Positions 8,647-15,981 of a DNA stretch of 22,264 nt are shown here, piece after piece. Position numbers and translations under genes: made by a program. Source of the stretch: Pseudomonadota bacterium (lineage in GTDB: Bacteria; Pseudomonadota; Alphaproteobacteria; Micropepsales; Micropepsaceae); assembly GCA_021817355.1 (NCBI GenBank), contig JAKAVI010000361.1:1-22264 (forward strand). The letters are read 5' to 3'. The number at the start of each line of letters is the position of its first letter. Position 1 is the first letter of the stretch. A model generated the notes under the pieces. That model saw only the letters and a program-made list of their open reading frames with translations. It ran no database searches and was not told the DNA's origin.

Positions 8647-10179
8647 ATGCTTTTCAGCCGCATCAAGCCGCTTGAAGCCATTCTGGCCACGGCGGAAAAC
8701 AAGTCCCTGCGCCGAACGCTGGGGGCGTTTCAGCTCACCATGTTGGGCATTGGCGCGGTCATTGGCACCGGCATTTTCGTTCTCACCTCGGAAGCGGCGC
8801 AAAAGGCCGGCCCCGGGATGATGATCTCCTTCGTGATCGCCGGGTTTGTATGTGCGGTGGCCGCGCTCTGCTATGCCGAGCTGGCCTCAATGGTGCCTGT
8901 GGCCGGCAGCGCCTATACCTATACCTATGCGGTTGTCGGGGAGATCCTGGCCTGGATGGTGGGCTGGGCGCTGATTCTCGAATATGCCGTTGGTGCCAGT
9001 GCCGTGGCCGTGGGCTGGTCGGGATATTTTGTCGGGCTGATCAATTCGGGTCTTGGCATCCATCTGCCGCTGTGGCTTTCGGTGGGTCCAAACGAAGGTG
9101 GGTTCATCAACGCCCCTGCGGCGGTTATCTCCGCGCTGGTTACCGGGCTCCTGATTCTTGGCACCACCGAAAGTGCCCGCGTTAACGCCGTTCTGGTGAG
9201 CATCAAGGTGCTTGCTCTTACCGTCTTCGTCGGGCTGACCTTGCCCGTGATGCACAAGGCCAATTTTCATCCCTTCATCCCCAATGGTTGGGGTACTGTC
9301 GGTGTTGTCGGGGCGGCCTCTTCCATTTTCTTTGCCTATGTAGGCTTTGACGCGGTGTCCACGGCCGCTGAGGAAACCACCAATCCGCAACGCAACGTAC
9401 CGATCGGTCTGATCGGCAGTCTTGTGATCTGCACGATTTTCTATCTCCTGGTGTCGGCGGGTGCGATCGGCGCCATCGGTGCGCAGCCGGTGCGTGGTCT
9501 GCACGGCGCGATTCTATTGCCTGGATCGCCCCAGCTCGCCCAGCGCTGCCAGCAGATTATTGCCGGCGGCGCGGTGCAGCCTCTGGCCTGCAGCCATGAG
9601 GCCCTGGCGCATGTCCTGCGGGTGATCGGCGACGTCAATGTCGGCAACCTCCTCGGACTGGCCGCGTTCATTGCCTTGCCATCGGTTGTCTTGATGATGA
9701 TCTTCGGGCAGACCCGCATCTTCTTCGTGATGGCCCGTGACGGTCTGCTACCGCCGGTTCTGGCTTCGGTGCACCCGCGTTTCAAAACGCCCCATGTGGT
9801 GACGGCCCTGACCGGCGTCGTGGTGATCTTGATGGCATCGTTCCTGCCCGTGGGAACTTTGGCCGACTACTCCAATTCGGGAACCCTGTTTGCATTTGCG
9901 ATGGTTGCGGTCTCGGTCCTGGTCCTGCGGGTGAAGGATCCGCACCGCCACCGTCCCTTCCGGACGCCGATGTTGTGGGTGGTCTCACCACTGGCCGTGC
10001 TTGGCTGTATAGGGCTCTACGTCAAACTGCCCCTGGTGGCGATCCTGGTGTTGCCGGTCTGGGGCGCGGTTGGCCTGCTGGTTTACATTTTCTACAGTCG
10101 CTCGAGGAGTTATGTCGGGCGCGGTATCATTGAGGTCGAACCGTTGCAGCCATCGCCGATACCGGGGCTCAAAGAGTGA
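8647..10179 (+). CDS. APC superfamily amino-acid permease (cationic amino acid transporter type)
   Basis: This 510-residue polytopic inner-membrane transporter of the amino acid-polyamine-organocation superfamily has about 12 hydrophobic helices. The N-terminus has LRRTLGAFQLTMLGIGAVIG, then TGIFVLTSEAAQKAGPG, the substrate-binding glycine-rich helix 1 typical of the family. YAELASMVPVAGSAYTYTY and FFAYVGFDAVSTAAEE are further hallmarks, and MIFGQTRIFFVMARDGLLP precedes the last helices. It resembles the YfnA/CAT branch, which imports amino acids by proton symport; the exact substrate cannot be told. A loop of about 50 residues, near GSPQLAQRCQQIIAGG, is normal for this branch. AGGGG lies six bases before the ATG. 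Its stop codon is part of a hairpin shared with the convergent citrate synthase gene. Confidence 0.92.
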   Translation: MLFSRIKPLEAILATAENKSLRRTLGAFQLTMLGIGAVIGTGIFVLTSEAAQKAGPGMMISFVIAGFVCAVAALCYAELASMVPVAGSAYTYTYAVVGEILAWMVGWALILEYAVGASAVAVGWSGYFVGLINSGLGIHLPLWLSVGPNEGGFINAPAAVISALVTGLLILGTTESARVNAVLVSIKVLALTVFVGLTLPVMHKANFHPFIPNGWGTVGVVGAASSIFFAYVGFDAVSTAAEETTNPQRNVPIGLIGSLVICTIFYLLVSAGAIGAIGAQPVRGLHGAILLPGSPQLAQRCQQIIAGGAVQPLACSHEALAHVLRVIGDVNVGNLLGLAAFIALPSVVLMMIFGQTRIFFVMARDGLLPPVLASVHPRFKTPHVVTALTGVVVILMASFLPVGTLADYSNSGTLFAFAMVAVSVLVLRVKDPHRHRPFRTPMLWVVSPLAVLGCIGLYVKLPLVAILVLPVWGAVGLLVYIFYSRSRSYVGRGIIEVEPLQPSPIPGLKE

Positions 10180-10201
10180 GGCGGGCGCTCAGCGCCCGCC
10201 T
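10179..10201. terminator. Hairpin spanning both convergent stop codons, possible bidirectional terminator
   Basis: An 11-bp perfect inverted repeat (AGGCGGGCGCT and AGCGCCCGCCT around one C) begins in the permease TGA stop and contains the citrate synthase TGA stop at 10189-10191. It is very GC-rich and sits exactly between the convergent genes. Neither side has a proper T-run, so intrinsic termination is uncertain. Confidence 0.5.
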
Positions 10202-11277
10202 GCCCTTGCTCCGATGTAGCGCGATGCCGGCCTGAGCAGGCGGCCCAAGCGCTGCTGCTCCAGGGCATGGGCGGTCCAGCCGATGATGCGGGCGCAGGCG
10301 AACACCGGCGTGAACGCCTGACGTGGAATCTGGAGCGCATCGAGCAGGATGGCGGTATAGAATTCGACATTGGTGTCGAGTGCGCGCTGGGGATGGCGCT
10401 TGGCCAGTGCCACGCGGGCGTAAGCTTCGACCTGGGCGGCAAATCCCAGATTGGCTCCGCCAAGGCCCTGCAGGGCCCGTTTGAGCACGTCGGCGCGCGG
10501 ATCGCGTACGCGATAGACGCGATGACCAAAGCCCATGAGGCGTTCGCCGCGGGCCAGCGCGTCCTCGATCCATGGAGCGATTTGGTCGGCGGTTCCGATG
10601 GCGTTGAGCATGGCAAGGACCGGCTCCGGAGCGCCGCCATGCAGCGGACCAGTCAGTGCGCAATAGGCACCAGTGGTCGCCATGAAGAGGTCTGCGCCTG
10701 TGGAGGCGATGACACGCGCGGTGAAGGTCGAGGCGTTCATGCCATGATCGCTGACGGTTACTAGATAGGCCTGGAGGGCACGGATCTGGGCCGGAGAGAC
10801 AGCCCGCCCGTGCAACATATGCAGAAGGTCTTCCGCATGGCTGCGCGCAGGATCCGGCGGGATAGGAGGGCGATTATCCTGTGCGTGCAGCAGCGCTGAG
10901 ATGATCACCGGCATGGCCGCGCTCAGCATGATTTCCGGGGGCAGGTCTGGCTCGGATCCAAGGGCTGCGAGAGCTGCCCGCGTAGCGGCGATCAGGGGAA
11001 GTTCGCGTCCGCTCGCCACAAGCTGTGGCAGGCGGCGAAAGCTGCGCTGGCGGGCCTCGCCAAATTGGCGGGTTATGAGCTCAGGGTCGCGGGATTGTCC
11101 GTCGGCCAGCGACCACAGACGCGCGGCGAGGTCCTCAAAACTGCTTGTAAAGGCCAGCTGCTCGATCGGTGCGCCGGCAATGACGAGTTCGCCACGCATT
11201 CCGTCTACATGGGATAGTGAAGTATCCGCTGCGATTACACCATCCAGACCGGGCGCGGGGTTGTCCTGCAATTTCAT
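10189..11277 (-). CDS. Citrate synthase-like protein (citrate/methylcitrate synthase family)
   Basis: This member of the citrate synthase fold (acetyl-CoA or propionyl-CoA plus oxaloacetate) has 362 residues from ATG 11277. That start has AGGAG eight bases upstream; the longer frame to 11355 would run over the operator region. Catalytic histidines are H213 in LTGPLHGGAP and H252 in MGFGHRVYRVRDPRAD. The third catalytic position, normally Asp in NVDF, appears as Glu 305 in DTNVEFYTA. The C-terminus has GWTAHALEQ and LLRPASRYIGA. It is shorter than the main TCA-cycle enzyme, so it is probably a second, specialised synthase. It is transcribed away from a homologue carrying a DNA-binding domain, which may regulate it. 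The main gltA is not in this window. Confidence 0.86.
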   Translation of the reverse strand: MKLQDNPAPGLDGVIAADTSLSHVDGMRGELVIAGAPIEQLAFTSSFEDLAARLWSLADGQSRDPELITRQFGEARQRSFRRLPQLVASGRELPLIAATRAALAALGSEPDLPPEIMLSAAMPVIISALLHAQDNRPPIPPDPARSHAEDLLHMLHGRAVSPAQIRALQAYLVTVSDHGMNASTFTARVIASTGADLFMATTGAYCALTGPLHGGAPEPVLAMLNAIGTADQIAPWIEDALARGERLMGFGHRVYRVRDPRADVLKRALQGLGGANLGFAAQVEAYARVALAKRHPQRALDTNVEFYTAILLDALQIPRQAFTPVFACARIIGWTAHALEQQRLGRLLRPASRYIGARAGGR

Positions 11278-11353
11278 GAGAGTAGCTCCTGTTGAGTCGC
11301 TACGAAGCTGATCCTCCTTGTCTTGTTGATCAATATTGATTAGCTTAATCAAC
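11278..11353. promoter_or_regulatory. Shared operator/promoter region of the divergent citrate synthase genes
   Basis: This 76-bp AT-rich gap holds four alternating half-sites: TTGAT at 11326, ATCAA at 11329, TTGAT at 11336 and ATCAA at 11348. They form ATCAATATTGAT (11329-11340, a perfect 12-bp palindrome) and TTGATTA-GCT-TAATCAA (11336-11352), which ends 1 base before the HTH-citrate synthase ATG. A wider pair, TGTTGAT and ATCAACA, encloses them. The sites lie where the promoters of both genes must be, so autoregulation and control of the divergent gene by the HTH protein is likely; this is inference. Confidence 0.65.
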
Positions 11354-12565
11354 ATGAAAACAAATCCGGATTATCCGTCTCTCTATCTTTCGGCGCGCGA
11401 GGCCGCTGCTGAGCTCGGGGTCTCGCCTGCCACGCTTTATGCCTATGTCAGTCGGGGCCTGATCCGCTCAGAACCGGTCGGAAGTTCGCGCGCGCGGCGC
11501 TATCGCGCCGAAGACGTACGCGGGCTCAAGAACCGCCGTGTTCCTCCCGGTGAAGGACTGGCACTCACGACCGAGGCTGCGGTGTTGGACAGTGCGGTAT
11601 CCTGTCTGAGCGAAGAAGGGCCGATCTATCGCGGCGTTCTGGCGGTCGAACTGGCCCGCCATGCGACGCTCGAACAAACGGCAACCCTTCTTTGGGACGA
11701 AAGCGGCAGCGATCCTTTTGCGGCGCAAAACCTGCCAATAGTCAGCGCGGCGATGGAGGCGGTGCAGGCAGCCGGTCGGGCCCAACCGCCGCTGGTTCGT
11801 GCCATTACCCAATTGGCGCTCGCCAGCGAAGGCGATCTTGCTGCCTACAATCGTTCGCACGAAGGCCGCGCCCGCATCGGGGCCCGGTTGCTGCGCCTGA
11901 TTACCAGTGCCGTTTTGGACCGTCCGCCATCCGCCACGGCCGTGCACCGGCAGCTCGCCGTGGCCTGGGCTCCCGATCACCACGGGGCAGAGGATCTCTT
12001 GCGCCGCGCCTTGGTGCTCCTGGCGGATCACGAACTCAATCCATCGACCTGGACGGTGCGCTGCGCAGTCTCCACCGGGATCAATCTTTACGATGCGGTT
12101 GTTGCCGGCCTTGTTGCGCTCAAAGGACCGCGCCATGGTGGCGCCGGCACTTTGGCGGCGCGCATGGTCGAACAGATGGCACACTGCGAGGTGAGCCGCT
12201 TTGTCCGTGATCGGGTGGCGCACGGCGAAGCCATTCCGGGGTTTGGCCACTCGGTTTATAACCACGGCGACGCGCGTGCGCGGGACCTCCTCTCAGCTCT
12301 GGCGCGCGCTGGAGCTGATCCGCGTCTTGCGGTTGAAGCCCCCGCGCGGATCAGCGAGGCAACCGGGCTCTATCCCAATATTGATTTTGCCCTGGCTGTG
12401 CTGATGCACACCCTTGGTCTTGAGCCCGGGCACGAAACCGCACTTTTTGCCATCTCGCGCACCTGTGGCTGGATTGCCCACGCCATCGAGCAGCTGGAAA
12501 GTGGCGTTCTCATTCGGCCGCGGGCCCGTTACATCGGTCCGGCGCCAGGTGCGAGCAGCCGATAA
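11354..12565 (+). CDS. Citrate synthase homologue with N-terminal helix-turn-helix domain, probable regulator
   Basis: This is a 403-residue fusion. Residues about 11-62 form a MerR/excisionase-type winged helix (YLSAREAAAELGVSPATLYA, then RYRAEDVRGLKNRR). The rest is a citrate synthase domain with LKGPRHGG (H261), IPGFGHSVYNHGDARA (H299) and YPNIDFALAVL (D344), so all three catalytic positions are present. The C-terminus RPRARYIGP also matches the family. The start ATG 11354 is preferred over TTG 11336, which lies inside the palindrome cluster; no clear ribosome site is visible. I infer that the synthase domain senses a substrate or product (acetyl-CoA, oxaloacetate or citrate) and that the protein binds the sites overlapping its own start. 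Residual enzyme activity is possible. Its 3' end overlaps the convergent methyltransferase gene by 37 bp. Confidence 0.85.
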   Translation: MKTNPDYPSLYLSAREAAAELGVSPATLYAYVSRGLIRSEPVGSSRARRYRAEDVRGLKNRRVPPGEGLALTTEAAVLDSAVSCLSEEGPIYRGVLAVELARHATLEQTATLLWDESGSDPFAAQNLPIVSAAMEAVQAAGRAQPPLVRAITQLALASEGDLAAYNRSHEGRARIGARLLRLITSAVLDRPPSATAVHRQLAVAWAPDHHGAEDLLRRALVLLADHELNPSTWTVRCAVSTGINLYDAVVAGLVALKGPRHGGAGTLAARMVEQMAHCEVSRFVRDRVAHGEAIPGFGHSVYNHGDARARDLLSALARAGADPRLAVEAPARISEATGLYPNIDFALAVLMHTLGLEPGHETALFAISRTCGWIAHAIEQLESGVLIRPRARYIGPAPGASSR

Positions 12566-13191
12566 ACGCCGGTGTCGCGGATCTCGCGATCTTCAAGTTC
12601 GCGCGTTGTCTGGACCTGGTAGCTGGCGAGCTTTGCCACGCTGTGTTTGGGAAAATAGCTGCGTCCGGGATCGCCTAACAGGACCTCGGCGCCGGCGCGG
12701 AGCTGTTGGTACAACCAGGCGAGCAGTCTGTCGGTGAGAGGACGCTCATAGCACATGTCTCCGACCAGAATGAGCTCGAACGGCGCGGTGTGGCCGATCA
12801 CATCCTCGGCGGTGGTACGCAGCGGTAATCTATTGAGTGACGCGTTGAGGCGTATCGCCGCCAAGGCGAAGCGGTCAACATCCGCACAGAGTACGTCGCG
12901 GGCGCCGGCACGGGCGGCGGCCAGGCCGACAATCCCTGATCCGGCACCGAAGTCCAGGACCCTGCGGTCGCGAACCATCGCAGGATGGTCAAGAACAAAG
13001 CGGGCCAAGGCCTGACCACCTGCCCACGCGAATGCCCAATAGGGTGGAGGTACGCCGCTGGCCTCCAATTCCTCCTCGGTCTTGCGCCACAATGGTACGA
13101 CCTCGGTGGCCAGATGCAACCTTATCTCCGGTACGAGTGGCGGTGCGATGGGAACGGTATTGCTGGTTATAAAAAGCGTAGGGTCGCTCAT
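12529..13191 (-). CDS. Class I SAM-dependent protein methyltransferase, ETF-beta lysine methyltransferase (METTL20) type
   Basis: This is a 220-residue methyltransferase. The N-terminal EVVPLWRKTEEELEASG and PPPYWAFAWAGGQALARFVL precede SAM motif I, RRVLDFGAGSGIVGLAAARA (about residue 75-95), with ADVDRFALAAIRLNA as motif II. Later come LILVGDMCYERPL and VLLGDPGRSYFPK. This pattern is that of bacterial relatives of human METTL20; an Agrobacterium member has been reported to methylate ETF-beta and ribosomal protein L7/L12. ATG 13191 (MSDPTLF) or ATG 13197 are both possible, and no strong ribosome site distinguishes them; a longer frame to 13263 would overlap the desaturase gene. It begins 31 nt after the desaturase stop, suggesting one transcript. 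Confidence 0.85.
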   Translation of the reverse strand: MSDPTLFITSNTVPIAPPLVPEIRLHLATEVVPLWRKTEEELEASGVPPPYWAFAWAGGQALARFVLDHPAMVRDRRVLDFGAGSGIVGLAAARAGARDVLCADVDRFALAAIRLNASLNRLPLRTTAEDVIGHTAPFELILVGDMCYERPLTDRLLAWLYQQLRAGAEVLLGDPGRSYFPKHSVAKLASYQVQTTRELEDREIRDTGVYRLLAPGAGPM

Positions 13192-13222
13192 CCGCATGAG
13201 CTTGCTAGCTGGTGCACGCGCG

Positions 13223-14176
13223 TCATGCTGACCCAGAAGGTGCGGGCATCCTGCTGGTAGCAAGACGCAGCACGTCGCGATAGTCGGGACGAATTTCCAT
13301 TGTCGGACCCAACCCCTTGCTTAGCAGGAGCTGGTGAAGTTTCCGCAGATTGTAGCATGGAACGTAGAACAGAAGATGATGGTCGACGTGATAGTTGACC
13401 CAGTAGGGCGCGAGAAATGACCTTGCGAGGATACCAGCATAAGTGGTACGGGCATTGCGCATCACATCATCATTGTCAGGTACCATCGCATGCTCGGCAA
13501 TATTGCGAATGCGAGTTACGGCCTGCTGCCAGGTCAGTAAGGGCAGGAGCCAGAACATCACATAATATTGCGGTTTGCCAAACGCGCTTAGGATGGCAAG
13601 CAATACCAGGTTGGCGAGCAGCATCTTGCCCATGCGACGGCGAAAATGCGCCCAGCGCTCACCCAAAGTCATTTCCGGTTTGCCCAGTGCGTTGCGAAAT
13701 TGCGCCTTGCGCTGTTTGAAGCCAGTCTGACCAGACAGGTCGCGCCACAGCTTGCGCCGGAAACTCGCCACGGTGATGGGAAATTTGGCCGACAGATGCA
13801 GATCCGGATCATCCGGCTGCTGGGTACGGCGGTGATGGATCATGTGATAACGGCGATAGGCGAGGGTATCGCTGAACACCGGCCAGGCGCAAAAAATCTG
13901 GCTGAGGCGGTTGTTCAGCCGGCTGTTGGCTGTCAGCACGCCATGGGCAGCGTCATGCATGAGAATGGCAAGGCCAAGCTGGCGACTGCCAATCACCACC
14001 ACTGCGACAACGAAGGTAAGGGGATTGGGCCACACTGCGTAAAGCGCCATGGCTGCCGCGATCACCGCCCAGGCATGCAGCACGCACAAGATTCCCTTGA
14101 CATTTGAGCGGGATCGGATCCCCGCCAGTTCCTCAGGGGAAAAAAACTCGGCAGGGACAAAGCGGGTCAGGGCCAT
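13223..14176 (-). CDS. Membrane fatty acid desaturase
   Basis: This integral-membrane di-iron desaturase introduces a double bond in acyl chains. It has 317 residues from ATG 14176 (MALTRFVPAEFF). The three histidine boxes are HDAAHG, HMIHHRR and HVDHHLLFYVP, plus an extra NIAEHAM. Two hydrophobic helix pairs lie around CVLHAWAVIAAAMALYAVW and NLVLLAILSAF. The open frame extends another 43 codons upstream, overlapping the MAPEG gene; that extension is Ser/Pro/Arg-rich and unlike the family, so the shorter start is taken although no good ribosome site is seen. Substrate chain and regiochemistry cannot be told; a hydroxylase of the same fold is an alternative. It lies 31 nt downstream of the MAPEG gene in a leftward run. 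Confidence 0.88.
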   Translation of the reverse strand: MALTRFVPAEFFSPEELAGIRSRSNVKGILCVLHAWAVIAAAMALYAVWPNPLTFVVAVVVIGSRQLGLAILMHDAAHGVLTANSRLNNRLSQIFCAWPVFSDTLAYRRYHMIHHRRTQQPDDPDLHLSAKFPITVASFRRKLWRDLSGQTGFKQRKAQFRNALGKPEMTLGERWAHFRRRMGKMLLANLVLLAILSAFGKPQYYVMFWLLPLLTWQQAVTRIRNIAEHAMVPDNDDVMRNARTTYAGILARSFLAPYWVNYHVDHHLLFYVPCYNLRKLHQLLLSKGLGPTMEIRPDYRDVLRLATSRMPAPSGSA

Positions 14177-14207
14177 AGACAGATGATAGGGCCTGCCGAC
14201 GGGCTTG

Positions 14208-14651
14208 TTAAGGCTTGCCCGGGAAAACCCCCGTGGCCTCGAGAATGAGCCAGGCCATCCAGAACTGGCAGAGGATCTGGACGGCGAAGAACATGAACCG
14301 GGCATTGATGGCAGCTGCGGTACCCGAGCTGATATGGATCAGCGATTGAATAGCCCGGGCCACGACCACGATGACGGCAAGCAGGTTGAAAAGTGGATTG
14401 ATGGCGCTGGCGGCCCAACCAGTGAGAACAACTGCAGCAAAGATCGGCAGGTTTTCGATCGTGTTCATGTGCGCACGATTGAGCCGCCAATAGCCCTCTG
14501 GCCCGTGGGGCACGCCGGCCGTGAACTTGGTGACGGCGGTGCCCTTGGTCACAACTTGGTGGACACGCGAGGCAGCCACCGAAATCACCAGGAACATGGC
14601 CCAAAGCGCATAAAACGTGAGTGCAACAAGGGCGATGGGTGACGAGGACAT
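14208..14651 (-). CDS. MAPEG family membrane protein
   Basis: This 147-residue protein has four predicted membrane helices, beginning MSSSPIALVALTFYALWAMF. It carries GYWRLNRAHMNTIENLPIFA and ARAIQSLIHISSG, the RAHxNxxEN and ARxxxxxxH signatures of the MAPEG family (eicosanoid and glutathione metabolism in eukaryotes). Bacterial members of this branch have no assigned reaction. ATG 14651 is the only sensible start, with only a weak AAGG upstream. It precedes the desaturase by 31 nt and follows ubiA after 115 bp, so a link to lipid or peroxide handling is plausible, but this rests on context alone. Confidence 0.85.
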   Translation of the reverse strand: MSSSPIALVALTFYALWAMFLVISVAASRVHQVVTKGTAVTKFTAGVPHGPEGYWRLNRAHMNTIENLPIFAAVVLTGWAASAINPLFNLLAVIVVVARAIQSLIHISSGTAAAINARFMFFAVQILCQFWMAWLILEATGVFPGKP

Positions 14652-14766
14652 GGGGCGAGGACCTTGATCGATGGGCTAATGGGAGGGGCGAACCCCGCTG
14701 ACTTAAAGCATAGTGGAGCTGCCCTGACGGCGCGGCTCTTTCCCTATCTGTTCTGCGCCGTCTCCG

Positions 14767-15729
14767 TCAATTTGGCCAGTGGCCCCATACCCCCCAGGTG
14801 GCAAGAACGAGGCAAAGGGCAATCAGGGCGCCAGCGTCCCGGTTGGCGCGGAAGAGCATGAGGCAGCGCTGCGGCAATTCGGGCTTAAGACGGTAGACCT
14901 GCCAGAAAAAATGGAGCGCAACGAACAGCAACAGCAGGGCAAAAGTCTGGCCAAGGCCAGCTGTCAGCCCCGCCGCCGCGAGCAGCATGAGGCTCATGAG
15001 GTAGAAGCCGAACACCCAGCGCGGGGCACTCGTACCAAACAGCCGCGCCGTCGATTTTACCCCGATCAGTGCATCGTCCTCGATGTCCTGGCAGGCATAG
15101 ATGGTGTCGTAACCAAGGGTCCAGAAAAGTCCGGCAAGATAGATCGCAAGCGCAGCAGGCGTGATCGTGCCACTGAGCGCGGCGCAGCCCATCAGGGCAC
15201 CCCAATTGAACGTCAGTCCAAGCCAGGCCTGAGGCCACCAAGTGATCCGCTTCATGAAGGGATAGGCCGCCACGAGTAAGAGCGAGGCGATCCCGATGAG
15301 CTGGGTCGTGCGGTTAAGCTGCAGAAGAATGGCAAGACCTAGGGCCAGCTCAACTAGGAGGAAGACCGTAGCAGCTTTGGCACTGATGGCGCCCGAAGGA
15401 ATCGGGCGGCCGCGGGTGCGCGCCACCTTGGCATCAAAATCGCGGTCAACGATGTCGTTATAGGTGCAGCCGGCGCCACGCATCACCAGCGTTCCCAGAG
15501 CGAACAGACTGAGCAGCCACCAATCGGAGCCGATGGCAAAGAGCGCGACATGTCTTGCCGCAGCACCGGCCGCCATTCCGAACACGCAGGGCCAGAAGAG
15601 CAGCCAGGCGCCGATCGGCCGATCAAGGCGCATAAGCCGCAAATAAGGCTGGATCGCTGTCGGTGCGCCATCCACAAGACGCAGCGGCAGGGAATCAAGC
15701 GGCTTGGCGTGAGGGGCAGTTTGGGGCAT
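14767..15729 (-). CDS. ubiA: 4-hydroxybenzoate polyprenyltransferase
   Basis: This intramembrane prenyltransferase attaches the polyprenyl tail to 4-hydroxybenzoate, the step before UbiD in ubiquinone synthesis. It has 320 residues and about eight to nine hydrophobic helices. The first Asp-rich motif is YNDIVDRDFDAKVARTRGRP (N91, D92, D95, D99) and the second is GYDTIYACQDIEDD (from D208), both needed to bind Mg-polyprenyl diphosphate. The N-terminal LMRLDRPIGAWLLFWPC is also typical. ATG 15729 is fixed by a strong AAGGAGGAGAG directly upstream. The IS1182-type element ends 92 bp before this start, so upstream control elements may have been displaced. Confidence 0.94.
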   Translation of the reverse strand: MPQTAPHAKPLDSLPLRLVDGAPTAIQPYLRLMRLDRPIGAWLLFWPCVFGMAAGAAARHVALFAIGSDWWLLSLFALGTLVMRGAGCTYNDIVDRDFDAKVARTRGRPIPSGAISAKAATVFLLVELALGLAILLQLNRTTQLIGIASLLLVAAYPFMKRITWWPQAWLGLTFNWGALMGCAALSGTITPAALAIYLAGLFWTLGYDTIYACQDIEDDALIGVKSTARLFGTSAPRWVFGFYLMSLMLLAAAGLTAGLGQTFALLLLFVALHFFWQVYRLKPELPQRCLMLFRANRDAGALIALCLVLATWGVWGHWPN

Positions 15730-15821
15730 CTCTCCTCCTTGCGCCGGCGATGTGATTTGCCCGTGCCGGGCTCTTCTTTGCCCTATTCGCGCGCGAAGAC
15801 CAAGCGGGCGAACGGGCTCGT

Positions 15822-15842
15822 CTAGCAGCCCGTCGGACTGAA
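15822..15842 (+). repeat. Left terminal inverted repeat of the IS1182-type element
   Basis: It reads CTAGCAGCCCGTCGGACT and then GAA. It matches the reverse complement of 17405-17425 at 19 of 21 positions, with differences at positions 10 and 19. Confidence 0.88.
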
Positions 15843-15981
15843 GCTTGGTGGATTTGTGGACGGGGATGATATTGTTCCTCGAAGGGTTTTTTCATGCTTT
15901 CGGGCTTCCGGAAGCCCCCCTGAGGCGCTCTGAGGGCCCTCACAGAGATATTGGGTCGCATTGCGCCGACTCCGCAGCCCT
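15843..15981. other. Non-coding left part of the IS element
   Basis: This 139-bp segment lies between the left terminal repeat and the transposase stop. It contains a 16-bp perfect palindrome, GGGCTTCCGGAAGCCC (15902-15917), without a T-run in the direction of the transposase. No gene is supported. Confidence 0.5.

Noticed and set aside
11468..12265. Minus-strand frame of 265 codons opposite the HTH-citrate synthase gene
   Set aside because: It is antisense to a gene with clear catalytic motifs and has no recognisable content or ribosome site.
15902..15917. 16-bp palindrome GGGCTTCCGGAAGCCC as transposase terminator
   Set aside because: No T-run follows it on either strand in the useful direction, so a terminator call is not supported.
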